Positions 21,374 to 30,882 of a stretch of DNA of 64,000 nucleotides are shown here, one piece after another. Where the stretch lies: positions 1 to 64,000 of the forward strand of contig NZ_AEKT01000039.1 of the NCBI RefSeq assembly GCF_000193635.1, read 5' to 3'. Under the pieces are notes generated by a model. That model worked only from the letters and a program-made list of their open reading frames with translations. It ran no database searches and had not been told where the DNA came from. Positions within the stretch are counted from its first letter, which is position 1; every line of letters starts with the position of its first letter. The position numbers and the translations under genes are program-made. This DNA is from Weissella cibaria KACC 11862. Its GTDB lineage: Bacteria > Bacillota > Bacilli > Lactobacillales > Lactobacillaceae.

Positions 21374-23258
21374 TATTTTTTCCCCGTACTTGCTTCTTTT
21401 GCTTAATAATCAGTGCCCCCGTCGCTGGCAAAATCACTGAAATTTCATAGTGATCACCTACCAAGAAGGCTTCGTAGTCTGTTGGAATATGTTGCCAAGT
21501 CCCACCAAAGGCAATATCTTCAGTGTTTAGCAAAACATCATAGCGACCGGCGCGTGGCACAATCACGCGGTAATCATCTTTTTGCACTGGCAACGTATTC
21601 ATCGCCATAATGATGGTGTCACTTGGTTTCTTACCATGACGCATCAATGCCATCGTGCCCTGAGCACCTTGGTCAGTTTGTGAAAAGTTCACCCCGGCTG
21701 GTACAAAATCTTGCGCCCAAAAGGCATGTTCATCACGATAAAGTTTGTTCAGTTCGGCCGTGAAGTGTTGCATACTCCGGTTCATACCATCCTGTAAATC
21801 GCGCCATTCCAACCCTTCTTCATCGCGCCACTCCAAGAATTGGCCCCATTCGCTCCCCATGAAGCGTAGTTTCTTGCCCGGATGCGCCATCATCCAAACC
21901 ATCATCGTCCGCAAATTGGCGAACTGGTTGTAGCGATCACCGAACATCTTGTGCATCAAACTCTTTTTCCCGTGCACCACTTCATCGTGTGACAGTGGTA
22001 ACGTGAACTGTTCGTCAAACGTGTACATAAAGCTAAACGTCAAATTATTGAATGCACCCGTGCGATAGAGATAATCCAATTCAAAGAAATCGAGCGTGTC
22101 ATGCATCCACCCCATATTCCACTTGAAATCAAAGCCTAATCCTTCTGGCTTTGTCACCCCAGGATATGCCGTCGCTTCTTCAGCAAACATCAAAGCCGAT
22201 GGTACGCGTTCATGAATAATGGCATTTAGCTTTTGTAGAAATGCGACACCTGCATAATCAATCGCCGTACCGTGCTCGTTGAACCAATCTTCCTTACCGG
22301 CATCTTGGTTCAAGTAAATGATGTTTGATACCCCGTCAACTCGAAGACCGTCAAAGTGGACATCCTCCAACCAGAAAAGTGCGGCCGAAATCAGGAAACT
22401 TTGCACCTGTGACTTACCCAAATCAAAGTTCCATGTCCCCCAGCGGACGTTTTCTGCAATCGTGACATCCCCCGCTTCAAACGTCGGTGTGCCATCAAAG
22501 CGATAAAGCGCATCATAGTTCTTGATAAAGTGTCCCGGCACAAAATCAAGAATCACCCCAAGGTTTGCCTTATGTGCTTCGTCGACAAAATATTGCAAAT
22601 CTTGTAGATAACCCATGCGTGAAGTTGCCGCGAAGAACCCGTATGATTGATAGCCCCACGACATATCAAGTAAGTGTTCCGTAATCGGCAACATTTCGAT
22701 GTGGGTGTAGCCCATTTGCTTCACGTACGGAATCAACTCATCAGCCAGTTCGCGATATGATAAATACGAGCCATCCGTGTGACGACGCCATGATGTCATA
22801 TGCACTTCATAAATATTAATTGGCTGATTCAACTTATGACGGCGACCTTGGCGACCACGATACAACCCGTCATGCCACTTGTATGGGCACGTGTTGACCA
22901 CCGCTGCTACACCAGGCTTTTTCTCATACTCGTGGGCAAACGGATCCGTCCGTAAGACCACGTCCCCAGCCGGCGTTTCGATAGCGTACTTGTATAAATC
23001 GCCTTCCTTCAGTGCCGTTGTGGTAATTTCCCATACGCCCGTCTCCTCTAACGGATGCATGGCAAACGCCTCGCTAGGCATCCAATCACACTGCGCTGAT
23101 GCAAGATGCACAGCCTTAGCGTGTGGTGCCCAAACGCGAAATGTTAGTTCAGCCTTATCCCGCGTAATCCCAAAAAACTTATCCGCACGATATGACTGAC
23201 CAGTATTGAACAAGTATGCTGCTTGTAAATTTTCCTCTGGCACTTGTACTTTCAGCAT
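21366..23258 (-). CDS. glgB: 1,4-alpha-glucan branching enzyme
   Basis: First gene of the glycogen operon; introduces alpha-1,6 branches. The 630-aa protein has a CBM48 module (about 25-115) then a GH13 barrel with motif [11 protein letters not shown] (nucleophile Asp), motif [16 protein letters not shown] (Glu) and motif [15 protein letters not shown]. The start follows AGAGGGG. The promoter lies in 23259-23440, where I see no clean -35/-10 pair. Confidence 0.95.
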   Translation of the reverse strand: MLKVQVPEENLQAAYLFNTGQSYRADKFFGITRDKAELTFRVWAPHAKAVHLASAQCDWMPSEAFAMHPLEETGVWEITTTALKEGDLYKYAIETPAGDVVLRTDPFAHEYEKKPGVAAVVNTCPYKWHDGLYRGRQGRRHKLNQPINIYEVHMTSWRRHTDGSYLSYRELADELIPYVKQMGYTHIEMLPITEHLLDMSWGYQSYGFFAATSRMGYLQDLQYFVDEAHKANLGVILDFVPGHFIKNYDALYRFDGTPTFEAGDVTIAENVRWGTWNFDLGKSQVQSFLISAALFWLEDVHFDGLRVDGVSNIIYLNQDAGKEDWFNEHGTAIDYAGVAFLQKLNAIIHERVPSALMFAEEATAYPGVTKPEGLGFDFKWNMGWMHDTLDFFELDYLYRTGAFNNLTFSFMYTFDEQFTLPLSHDEVVHGKKSLMHKMFGDRYNQFANLRTMMVWMMAHPGKKLRFMGSEWGQFLEWRDEEGLEWRDLQDGMNRSMQHFTAELNKLYRDEHAFWAQDFVPAGVNFSQTDQGAQGTMALMRHGKKPSDTIIMAMNTLPVQKDDYRVIVPRAGRYDVLLNTEDIAFGGTWQHIPTDYEAFLVGDHYEISVILPATGALIIKQKKQVRGKNNG

Positions 23259-23519
23259 AATAATTGCCCCTCTTTCATTTCCCCATGTAAATCTAAATTT
23301 TTCTAAGCGTTACGTTATGATACCGAAGAGATATGAAATCCATGTCCGAAAATATGTGGTGATTTTTTTATTTCTACGGTGCAAAATTCATGTTTTGTTC
23401 AACTTTGAGCATTTTTCGACGACACGTTGGCATCCGGCCACAAAAAATCCCGTAACGCTTAATTTCGTTACGGGATTCGTTTTGTATTTGTTTCATAAGA
23501 TTTTTTGAATGGTTTCATC
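23259..23519. other. Intergenic region upstream of glgB
   Basis: AT-rich leader/promoter region of glgB followed by the terminator of the small gene at 23520-23693. No clear cre site or sigma-A box pair was recognised. Confidence 0.5.
23442..23477 (-). terminator. Terminator downstream of the 57-aa gene
   Basis: An AATCCCGTAACG / CGTTACGGGATT stem (12 bp) with a short loop, followed on the minus strand by six T. It lies about 40 bp past the small-gene stop. Confidence 0.85.
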
Positions 23520-23693
23520 TTACGACATTGTCACTTGGTGATACACTGGCGCTGGCGTGTGCGTCGTTATTTGCTGATCTGCATACGCCGACTGCCGGAT
23601 ATCTGCATCCGTACCATTATTTTCTGTCGAAACAAAGTCACCAATTCTTACATCATAGACCAGTTGTGAATAATCAATTGCGCTATTGTTCAT
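23520..23693 (-). CDS. Unrecognised small protein, 57 aa
   Basis: The minus-strand ORF begins MNNSAIDYSQLVYDVRIGDF and ends YHQVTMS. Expression signals are good: GGAGGATGAAACA directly before the ATG, and a strong terminator downstream. A possible -10 TATGAT lies near 23747-23752, with only a weak -35. The peptide is soluble, acidic/polar, without cysteine, membrane span or signal peptide. No family is recognised. It lies between glgB and the YhgE gene as a separate unit. Confidence 0.6.
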   Translation of the reverse strand: MNNSAIDYSQLVYDVRIGDFVSTENNGTDADIRQSAYADQQITTHTPAPVYHQVTMS

Positions 23694-23821
23694 TGTTTCA
23701 TCCTCCGTGACATTATGTGCTTTCGTTGTTGAGTTGATGTCTACATCATAAGTCGCCTTGGTTAACGAAAACTTAGCGCCCGGTTAGTGCAACCTTAAAT
23801 TCACGCTACGCCCTTTCAACA

Positions 23822-23858
23822 AAAAACGCCGACAGTCACATGACCGTCGGCGTTTTTA
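23822..23858 (-). terminator. Terminator after the YhgE gene
   Basis: An AAAACGCCGAC / GTCGGCGTTTT stem with an inner GTCA/TGAC hairpin, followed by a T run on the minus strand. Confidence 0.9.
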
Positions 23859-23882
23859 ATCTCTTATTTCTTCTCTCTTTAT

Positions 23883-26786
23883 TTACTTAGCAGTCGCGTC
23901 AGCCAACATATTATAGTGGCGACGGTGACTCAAATAGTAAATCATCATTGCCGCAATTGATACAACAAAGATGCCAACCAATACCTCAACTTGCGGTGCG
24001 ATCGAACCACCAATCATCACCGTTTCACGTAAACCATCAACCGTGTATGTCATTGGCAAGTATGGGTGCAACCACTCAAAGAACTTGTTTGACAATTGAA
24101 TTGGGTAAGTTCCAGCCGAACCACTCAATTGGATGACCAACAAGACCATGGCTGCAAACGCACCAGCTTTACCGAACCACATGTAAATTGCCGTAACCAA
24201 CGCAGCGTCCATCACTGCAATCAGAACCATGAAGCCATATGTTGCACCCGGGTTGATTGGGTCCATACCTAGTACAGCCAAACTCAAACCATACAAAACC
24301 GTTGCCGCAACAATAGCAATACCAAACAGCATTGCCATCTTAGAACCGGCCCATGCCCACAATGATGAAATCTTTGTGCGTGGTGAAATCATATCAAGCA
24401 TCAAATTCAATGCCATCATCCCCACGAACATTGCCACTGAGAACATGTATGGCACCATACCCGTACCATTATTAGCAACGTGATCCTTTTCCTTGTGGCT
24501 AGCCTTTGCTGGCGTCGCAACTTGGTGATACGTTGACTTCGTTGCGTGTAGCTTCTTGACCTTATCTGACGCGTCACCCATCTTGTTAGCCAATGTTTGG
24601 TTACCATTCTGAACTTGGGTCAATGCAGGGCCAATTTGCTTTGAACCATCAGCCAACTTTTGTGAGCCATCACTAATTTGACCGGCGCCACTTGCTAATT
24701 GACCAGCACCGCTGTTCAATTCATTATTCTTGCCAGCCAACGTATCCAAACCACTCGTCAACGTATTTGCACCATTTGCCAATTGGCCAGCGCCGCCTGC
24801 TAGTTCGTCAGAACCGGCTAGCAATTGCTCAGTACCATTGTTCAACTCAGCTGACTTGCTGTCTAGCGTGTTTGCACCAGCAACTAATTGGCCAATACCG
24901 CTGACCAACTCACCTGACTTATTGTTTACTGCATTCGCACCATTTGCCAATTGACCGATACCATTAACCATGGCTCCTGACTTTGATAACAACTCTGACG
25001 TACCATCATTCAACGATGCCGACTTACTATTTAATGTATTCGCACCATCCGTAAGTTGTGCAATACCGTTGACCAACTCACCTGACTTAGCCTGTAATTC
25101 AGACGTGCCATCCGTTAATGCTTGTGATTGACTATCAATCTGATTAGCACCCGCATCTAGTTGCTGTACCGCGCCTGGCAAAGTCGCTAATTGATTTAGC
25201 TGATTCTGAGCATCTGTCAAAGTACTATCATTAACCTCAACCGAGTCTACCAGTTGCTTATTGTCATCAATCATCTGTTGAATTGGCGCAACTTCTGAAG
25301 ACAATGCAGTATATTCGCCCATCATATCCTTCATCAAAGTCGCAACTTGCGAATTATCTTGTGTCGCTTGCACAGCCTTAGCAACCGCCGCTTGTTGCTC
25401 TGGGTTCATTTTGGTATCCGTAAATGCCTGCTGTAAATTGGCAGTCATTGCATCACTATCAGCCTTTTGAGCTGCTTGAATTTTTGTAACATCATCTTGC
25501 AACACATTAACGTGTTGTTGAATACCCGCTAAAACATCTTGTCCACTTCTACCCTGATAACTATTTTGTAATTTTGCAACCGCTTGTTGAATGTCACCAA
25601 GTGTCTGTTGTGCATTAGCAATCTTATTAGTCATATCAGATTGTTGCAACTGAGTGTTCAACTCGTCTAAACCTTGTGTTAATTGCTTAACACCAGCCGT
25701 GTATTGATATGTACCATCATTAATCTGCGCAATACCTTGCGTCAGTGTTGGTGTTTGCTCATTCGCTTGATTTAAACCACCAGTGATCTTCTCAACACCA
25801 GCTGTATATTGATGCGTACCATCATTAATCTGCGTAATACCTTGCGTTAGTGTTGGTGCTTGACCATTTAGCGTATTCAAACCGTTAGTCACTTGACTAA
25901 CCCCACCTGTATATTGGCGTGCACCATCGTTCGCACGGTTCAAACCACCTGCCAACTGATTTACACCAGCTGTATATTGGTGCGTACCGTCATTTAACTT
26001 TGCCACACCTTGTGTCAAAGTCGGTACTTGGCCGTTCAACTTATTCAAACCGGCTGCCAATTGTTGACTACCTGAATCAGCCTGCGCAACCCCGGCTGTG
26101 TATTGCGACAAGCCATTGGTCAACGTGTTCGTACCGTCCTTAAACGTTAGTGAACTTGATGCCAACTTTTCTAGGTTCGTGGTCACCTCATCGCTACCAG
26201 ACTTAATCTTAGTCGTCCCATCGGCCAACTTTTGATTGGCGTCGGCAGCTTGGGTGATCCCCTTACCCATTTTCTTCACTTGACCAAAAATTGTCTTAGC
26301 ATAAGTTTCCGTCACTTGGGCTGAAACCTTAGCCGTAATCGCCTTGGCACCTGATTCTGACAACTTTCCTGCGATAAAGCTGTGACCAGAACTCGTTTCA
26401 TAGTGCAACACCATCTTTTTAGGTTGCTTATCGAGCAGTGTCGTGGCGTTCTTAGAAAAGTTTTCTGGAATCGTAATGACCGTGTAGTACTTACCATCCT
26501 TCAAGCCCTTCTTTGCTGCGGCATCAGTTGGAAAACTGAAATCCATCGCCTTCGACTTTTCTAATTGCTTCTTTAAATCTGATCCTACCGTCAGTTTCTT
26601 ACCTTGGTATTTAACTGACTTATCATGATTCACTACCGCTACCGGCAGGTTTTTGACTGCCCCATAGGGATCCCACAATGAACTCAAAAACGTCACTGCG
26701 TAAATTGATGGCACGAAAAACAACACGAAAATAACTAATAGATAGAATTTGTGCTGTTTTAGCCATGCCCATTCCGCTTTCAGCAT
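23883..26786 (-). CDS. YhgE/Pip domain membrane protein with long repeat region
   Basis: The 967-aa protein begins with an N-terminal span (about 13-33, FYLLVIFVLFFVPSIYAV) and the YhgE extracytoplasmic domain. A long central region follows (about 190-730) of degenerate repeats of the type LNDGT-x-ELxxKSGxLVxGIxQLxxGAN and INDGTxQYTAGVxQLxxGL, probably coiled coil or beta-helix. Five C-terminal spans (from about 785) resemble ABC-2 permeases. The family includes lactococcal Pip (phage receptor) and type VII-secretion-like EsaA relatives. It is divergent from a TetR gene that probably controls it. The molecular role is unknown. Confidence 0.88.
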   Translation of the reverse strand: MLKAEWAWLKQHKFYLLVIFVLFFVPSIYAVTFLSSLWDPYGAVKNLPVAVVNHDKSVKYQGKKLTVGSDLKKQLEKSKAMDFSFPTDAAAKKGLKDGKYYTVITIPENFSKNATTLLDKQPKKMVLHYETSSGHSFIAGKLSESGAKAITAKVSAQVTETYAKTIFGQVKKMGKGITQAADANQKLADGTTKIKSGSDEVTTNLEKLASSSLTFKDGTNTLTNGLSQYTAGVAQADSGSQQLAAGLNKLNGQVPTLTQGVAKLNDGTHQYTAGVNQLAGGLNRANDGARQYTGGVSQVTNGLNTLNGQAPTLTQGITQINDGTHQYTAGVEKITGGLNQANEQTPTLTQGIAQINDGTYQYTAGVKQLTQGLDELNTQLQQSDMTNKIANAQQTLGDIQQAVAKLQNSYQGRSGQDVLAGIQQHVNVLQDDVTKIQAAQKADSDAMTANLQQAFTDTKMNPEQQAAVAKAVQATQDNSQVATLMKDMMGEYTALSSEVAPIQQMIDDNKQLVDSVEVNDSTLTDAQNQLNQLATLPGAVQQLDAGANQIDSQSQALTDGTSELQAKSGELVNGIAQLTDGANTLNSKSASLNDGTSELLSKSGAMVNGIGQLANGANAVNNKSGELVSGIGQLVAGANTLDSKSAELNNGTEQLLAGSDELAGGAGQLANGANTLTSGLDTLAGKNNELNSGAGQLASGAGQISDGSQKLADGSKQIGPALTQVQNGNQTLANKMGDASDKVKKLHATKSTYHQVATPAKASHKEKDHVANNGTGMVPYMFSVAMFVGMMALNLMLDMISPRTKISSLWAWAGSKMAMLFGIAIVAATVLYGLSLAVLGMDPINPGATYGFMVLIAVMDAALVTAIYMWFGKAGAFAAMVLLVIQLSGSAGTYPIQLSNKFFEWLHPYLPMTYTVDGLRETVMIGGSIAPQVEVLVGIFVVSIAAMMIYYLSHRRHYNMLADATAK

Positions 26787-26831
26787 GTCATATCCCTCCT
26801 ACTTAATAATCTCTCACACTTAACCAACCAG

Positions 26832-26854
26832 TTATTGAACAACTTGTTGAATAA
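26832..26854. promoter_or_regulatory. Operator O1 between yhgE-like gene and tetR
   Basis: 23-bp palindrome with arms TTATT.AACAA / TTGTT.AATAA around a central C; only G-G positions break symmetry. It contains half-site GTTATTGAACA, exactly the inverse of the half-site in O2. It lies downstream of the minus-strand promoter, as expected for a TetR operator. Confidence 0.65.
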
Positions 26855-26870
26855 ATTATCTACTTGCATT

Positions 26871-26899
26871 ATATTAAGTCTGTACAGTAGAAACTACAA
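26871..26899 (-). promoter_or_regulatory. Promoter of the YhgE gene
   Basis: Minus strand -35 TTGTAG (26899..26894), 17-nt spacer, -10 TAATAT (26876..26871). Confidence 0.6.
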
Positions 26900-26908
26900 T
26901 ATACAATT

Positions 26909-26929
26909 TTGAACAGGGTGTTCAATAAC
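26909..26929. promoter_or_regulatory. Operator O2 next to tetR start
   Basis: Perfect palindrome TTGAACA-GGG-TGTTCAA (26909-26925), with the half-site TGTTCAATAAC extending to 26929. It is 15 bp before the tetR start codon, so TetR probably also represses itself. Confidence 0.65.
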
Positions 26930-26943
26930 TTTGGAGAGACGCT

Positions 26944-27546
26944 ATGAAACAGGCTGACCGTAATGCAAAAACGCAACAAATTATCAAAGAAGCATTCATT
27001 GATTTAATTAATGAAAAAGGGTTCAACAATTTAACTGTGTCTGACATTACCCGGGCAGCCGGCGTCAGTCGTGGCACGTTCTATGTTCACTACACGGATA
27101 AGTACGAACTCCTCACTAAAATTGAGGACGAATTGGTCGCCAACATCACCCACGCGTTGAGTGAAAATTTGGATGAGCCACTTACCAAGCACACCGCTGA
27201 AGAAATTTCAGGTTCAACCTACCGTGTCTTTAACAAGGCGCTCAACTATGTCGACAGCGAGCGCATCACCATGCGGGCACTCTTCTCACCAAATGGTCAT
27301 CCCCAATTCTTCAACCGTATCAAAAATTTGGTTGACGTTTTGTTTACCGATCAGTTAACTGCGAACCACGGTCGTTTTTCAGACGCGCTACCGATTGACT
27401 ACACCAAAGAAATCGCCCTCAACAGTCTACTCAATATCGTGCGTCACTGGTTAGACAAGGATAACCCAGAAACACCAGATGAATTAGCGGATATTTTAAT
27501 GCGGAGCCGATTTATCGCGCCTCACGAACTCATTACCTTTGAATAG
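26944..27546 (+). CDS. TetR/AcrR family transcriptional regulator
   Basis: 200 aa with an N-terminal helix-turn-helix (about 26-50, LTVSDITRAAGVSRGTFYVHYTDKYELL) and a helical ligand domain that has no obvious cysteine or metal site. GGAGAG precedes the ATG. It is divergent from the YhgE-like gene; two related palindromes in the shared 157-bp gap make it the likely repressor of that gene and of itself. The inducer is unknown. Confidence 0.92.
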   Translation: MKQADRNAKTQQIIKEAFIDLINEKGFNNLTVSDITRAAGVSRGTFYVHYTDKYELLTKIEDELVANITHALSENLDEPLTKHTAEEISGSTYRVFNKALNYVDSERITMRALFSPNGHPQFFNRIKNLVDVLFTDQLTANHGRFSDALPIDYTKEIALNSLLNIVRHWLDKDNPETPDELADILMRSRFIAPHELITFE

Positions 27547-27555
27547 TCAAAAAAT

Positions 27556-27620
27556 CCTTTCGAAACACATTTAAAAACCGCCAATCCTCCGATTTTAAAT
27601 CGGGAGATTGGCGGTTTTTT
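27556..27620. repeat. Dispersed terminator-hairpin repeat, copy 1 (bidirectional terminator)
   Basis: A CCTTTCG-AAACACATTTAAAA lead-in is followed by a long hairpin (CCGCCAATC...GATTGGCGG with an inner GATTTTAAATC) and a T run. It is shared between tetR (plus) and the CBS gene (minus). It is nearly identical, in inverse orientation, to 59127-59191, with paired A-T to G-C changes in the stem. Confidence 0.8.
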
Positions 27621-27622
27621 GT

Positions 27623-28267
27623 TTACATATATGATGTTTTTGATAAGTCCTCAAGCGACTCCAAGTGGAAGCCCTTGCGCGACAGCACATTAATAATCTT
27701 TGACAACATTCCTTCATTAACCGTGTCCGGTAACGTAAAGAGAATTCGCATCGTACGGGGGTTATTGTCAGGATTCAAAGTCATTGATGACGCAATTTGC
27801 GTATAACGTGTGATAATCTTGGCAGCCTTTTCCAAGCTACCACGCTCACCATCCGTCACAAGCGTCAACGTGTAACGTCCTTCATCTGTTTGCCAAGAAT
27901 CAGCCATCAAACGCATCATCCGACTGTGCGTCACAATCCCCACAAAATGATTTTCTTTGTCGAGCACTGAAATGAATGGCAAATCACGGAGCGTAAAGAA
28001 CATTTCAAAAAACGTTGCTTCGATGCCGACAAATTTCGTCATGTTACGCATGTAAGTCGTAACTGGCAAATCCATGCGTCCGCCATCTACCTGGTGTCGG
28101 TAAATGTGCATCTTATAAATGGCACCGCGGAACAATTGACCACTCTCATCCAAAATTGGAATAGCACGAAAATTTGAGTTATCAAAGATATCCAAGGCAT
28201 CCTGTAATGTCGCATTTTCGCTGACCGTGGTCAATACATCACGTTGCTTAATTAAAGTTGCTAGCAT
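27623..28267 (-). CDS. CBS-domain protein (CbpB/YkuL-like)
   Basis: 214 aa from the start chosen at MLATLIKQRDVLTTVS, which has GGGAG nine bases upstream; the frame stays open further upstream without a ribosome-binding site. Two CBS motifs (about 1-60 and 75-135, the second ending FVGIVTHSRMMRL) bind adenosyl ligands in this family. A C-terminal ACT-like region (about 145-214) follows. Related lactobacillar and listerial proteins bind c-di-AMP, but that ligand is inference here. It is monocistronic. Confidence 0.8.
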   Translation of the reverse strand: MLATLIKQRDVLTTVSENATLQDALDIFDNSNFRAIPILDESGQLFRGAIYKMHIYRHQVDGGRMDLPVTTYMRNMTKFVGIEATFFEMFFTLRDLPFISVLDKENHFVGIVTHSRMMRLMADSWQTDEGRYTLTLVTDGERGSLEKAAKIITRYTQIASSMTLNPDNNPRTMRILFTLPDTVNEGMLSKIINVLSRKGFHLESLEDLSKTSYM

Positions 28268-28406
28268 TTTTGCCGACTCCCGTTTCTTAGTTTCTAATTC
28301 ATTTATAATACCACGAATGCCTACCCACTGCACCTTTTTATCAAAACTGTCAACCTTTCTTCTAAAAAAATGAGAGTTAACTTTGAACCAGAAGTTAGCC
28401 CGCAGC

Positions 28407-28443
28407 AAAAAGCGGTGACACCAGCCTTTGGCATCACCGCTTT
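28407..28443 (-). terminator. Terminator after the MupG-like gene
   Basis: An AAAGCGGTGA / TCACCGCTTT stem with an inner GCCTTTGGC hairpin and a T run on the minus strand. Confidence 0.85.
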
Positions 28444-28447
28444 CATA

Positions 28448-29545
28448 TTACATCTTTTTAGCTGGTTGTAAGGTAAACCCATGCCATGGTTCAATCAACG
28501 CCAACAACGTTAGATCTTCTGGATGGATATGGCCGACCACGTTAATGCGCCCATCATTCGGCAAATCACGCAACGCAATTTGCAACTCACCCTTATATTG
28601 ACCGTAGTCATTATTATCAATCAAAACATCCCCACGCGTCACGTCAACCGTGTTAAATGCTGGAAAATCTTCCTGCTTATACTTAACGCGTGTCTGCGTT
28701 GAACGTAAAACGTAATCGGAACGATCACCACGATACATTTGTGGTTGCCGGTACATCACTGCCTGCGACACGTCAGAAACAAGCGGTTCTTCGACAACAC
28801 GCAACCCAACCATTGTCCGGTTGAACGCTTCGGCCGCTGCTTTCAAGTCGTCATCATCAGCGAACGCATCCGCAATCAACACATCATCAACTAACCCGTT
28901 AAAGCGCAATTCCTGCACTTGCGTCGCAATCGGCAAGTTACGATGGTCTTCCAATGACACCAAACCATCGCTAACTGGCCATGGACCAAATGTACCACTT
29001 GGCGCATTAACAAACGCTGCCGTTCGCAAGCCATAGCGCCGGTACTGCTGTGACGTTTCCGCGAAATAATCACGGCCTAAGCCCGTCCAGCGCTGTGGAT
29101 AGAAATTGTGTGAGCCAATTAGATTATCGCGATTCACACCAAAATCCATAATCAAATCAAGATAGTGCTGACCACGTGACATATTCAACTCAATCTTTAA
29201 GCCATAGGGATTATGCGTCATTTGTGCCTCTTCAGATCCAGTAAACCCGAGATCCAGGCGCAAGCCCCATGCACCCATTTCCGCAAACAAGCGTAAATCC
29301 GTATAACTCGTCCCTAATTGTTCAAACAATTCTGGGTTGATATCCAAAATGGTTTTCATCCCCAGCTCATTACCACGTGTAATGACCTGCTTGTACTGAT
29401 CAAGCAAATCATTCATGTCTGGCGTCAATTCAAGCAACGACGTAAAAATACGCGTATACCCATAACTAGCCGCCTTTTCAATATAGGCAATATTGTCCGT
29501 CACACTCGCACGTGATGGATACACCGAAATTCCTAGTTCCCCCAT
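28448..29545 (-). CDS. MupG-family (DUF871) TIM-barrel protein
   Basis: 365 aa beginning GELGISVYPSRASVTDNIAYIEKAASYGYTRIFTSLLE, the hallmark of DUF871. The family includes S. aureus MupG, a 6-phospho-N-acetylmuramidase that cleaves MurNAc-6P-GlcNAc after PTS uptake. A C-terminal beta domain follows the barrel (from about 250). It is two bases downstream of a PTS EIIC gene, so the two are co-transcribed. The substrate is probably a phosphorylated disaccharide brought in by that EIIC, but this is not proven from sequence. Confidence 0.82.
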   Translation of the reverse strand: MGELGISVYPSRASVTDNIAYIEKAASYGYTRIFTSLLELTPDMNDLLDQYKQVITRGNELGMKTILDINPELFEQLGTSYTDLRLFAEMGAWGLRLDLGFTGSEEAQMTHNPYGLKIELNMSRGQHYLDLIMDFGVNRDNLIGSHNFYPQRWTGLGRDYFAETSQQYRRYGLRTAAFVNAPSGTFGPWPVSDGLVSLEDHRNLPIATQVQELRFNGLVDDVLIADAFADDDDLKAAAEAFNRTMVGLRVVEEPLVSDVSQAVMYRQPQMYRGDRSDYVLRSTQTRVKYKQEDFPAFNTVDVTRGDVLIDNNDYGQYKGELQIALRDLPNDGRINVVGHIHPEDLTLLALIEPWHGFTLQPAKKM

Positions 29546-29547
29546 GG

Positions 29548-30882
29548 TTAGGCCTCCACTGAATGTCCTTCAAACGCCTTTTCTTCTGACGTTTCATCTG
29601 CCAACGTTTCGCCTTCAAGCATTTGACGTTGACGGTCTACTAACTTGAAGAATGGGATGTAAAGCAACGTATCAAGTACGAACAAGCCAATTTGCAAGAC
29701 CGCACCTGAGATGTGTGAACCAGTTGCCAAGAATCCAGAAATAATTGGTGGCATCGTCCAAGGAATCACGACACCAACCGTTGCGTGAACAATCCCTGTT
29801 GCCATCGTAACATATGCGATGATGGCATTGATAACTGGTACAAAAATAAATGGAATTAACAAGTAAACATTCAATACAACTGGTGTTCCAAACATGGTTG
29901 GCTCATTGATGTTGAACAGTCCTGGTGGCGTAATCAACTTTGCCAACGTCTTAAATTCCTTACTCTTAGCTGTCAGCACCATCGCGGCAACCAAACCAAT
30001 GGTTGCGCCACCACCACCAAGGTAAACAAACAAATCCATAAATGGTTGGGTCACGATGTGTGGCATCGTCGCATCAGCATTTTGTGAGTAAACCTTAGCA
30101 TTTTCAGCCATCAAACCAAGCCAAATTGGCGACATAATCGCACCAGTAACGTTACCACCGTGCACCCCGATAAACCAGAACAGCGATGTAATGATTGACA
30201 CAACAATCGCACCGGCCAATGAGCCACCGAACGCTGACAATGGTCCACCCAAAACTAATTGCAAGATACCATGAATTGATGCCATTGGCGTTGCAGCCAA
30301 GCCGGCATAGATTGCCCCCCACAGCAATACGATTACGGCACCTGGAATCAATGCCGCAAATGAATTGGCAACCGCTGGTGGCACACCATCAGGCATCTTA
30401 ATGCGGATGTCTTTCTTCATGAACCAAGCAAAAATCTTGGTCGAAACCAATGCGATCAAAATAGCTGCAAACAAGCCTGAAGCGCCCATGTACGTTAATG
30501 GGAAACCTTCGCCTGCCTTTGCCATAATCGTCGGCGTTGAAATCACATACCCTGACAAGGCAATGATTCCTGATGATACGCCATCCACCTTCAATTCTTG
30601 TGCATATCGGTAAGCGATTCCGAACACGGCAACCACACCCATCAGGCCAAATGTACCGTTAGTAATCTTCACAAGCCAATCGAATGACCCATTATCAATT
30701 AACCACGTCTTAAACGCGTCAATTGAAAACCCGTTGGCAATTAACATCGTTAACGAACCAACAATAACCAATGGCATCGCGTAGGCAATCCCATCACGAA
30801 CGGCATTCAACGCCTTATTAGCAGCAAGCTTTGCACCAATTGGCATCAAATAACGTTCCAGCAACTCTGTCACTTTCTTCAT
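29548..30882 (-). CDS. PTS EIIC of the lactose/cellobiose family
   Basis: 444-aa integral membrane permease (about 10 spans) with the LLERYLMPIGAKLAANKALNAVRDG start and the ITPPGLFNINEPTMFGTPVVLN motif conserved in CelB/LicC permeases. EIIB and EIIA are not encoded nearby, so it must borrow them. It is co-transcribed with a MupG-like gene. The substrate is unassigned: cell-wall disaccharide or beta-glucoside. Confidence 0.88.
   Translation of the reverse strand: MKKVTELLERYLMPIGAKLAANKALNAVRDGIAYAMPLVIVGSLTMLIANGFSIDAFKTWLIDNGSFDWLVKITNGTFGLMGVVAVFGIAYRYAQELKVDGVSSGIIALSGYVISTPTIMAKAGEGFPLTYMGASGLFAAILIALVSTKIFAWFMKKDIRIKMPDGVPPAVANSFAALIPGAVIVLLWGAIYAGLAATPMASIHGILQLVLGGPLSAFGGSLAGAIVVSIITSLFWFIGVHGGNVTGAIMSPIWLGLMAENAKVYSQNADATMPHIVTQPFMDLFVYLGGGGATIGLVAAMVLTAKSKEFKTLAKLITPPGLFNINEPTMFGTPVVLNVYLLIPFIFVPVINAIIAYVTMATGIVHATVGVVIPWTMPPIISGFLATGSHISGAVLQIGLFVLDTLLYIPFFKLVDRQRQMLEGETLADETSEEKAFEGHSVEA

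Noticed and set aside
24692-24954. ORFs antisense to the YhgE repeat region
   Set aside because: Repetitive Pro/Asn-rich translations mirror the repeats on the other strand; no ribosome-binding site.
23883-26786. Prophage gene because of the Pip (phage infection protein) name
   Set aside because: Pip is a host membrane protein used by phages; no phage genes are nearby.
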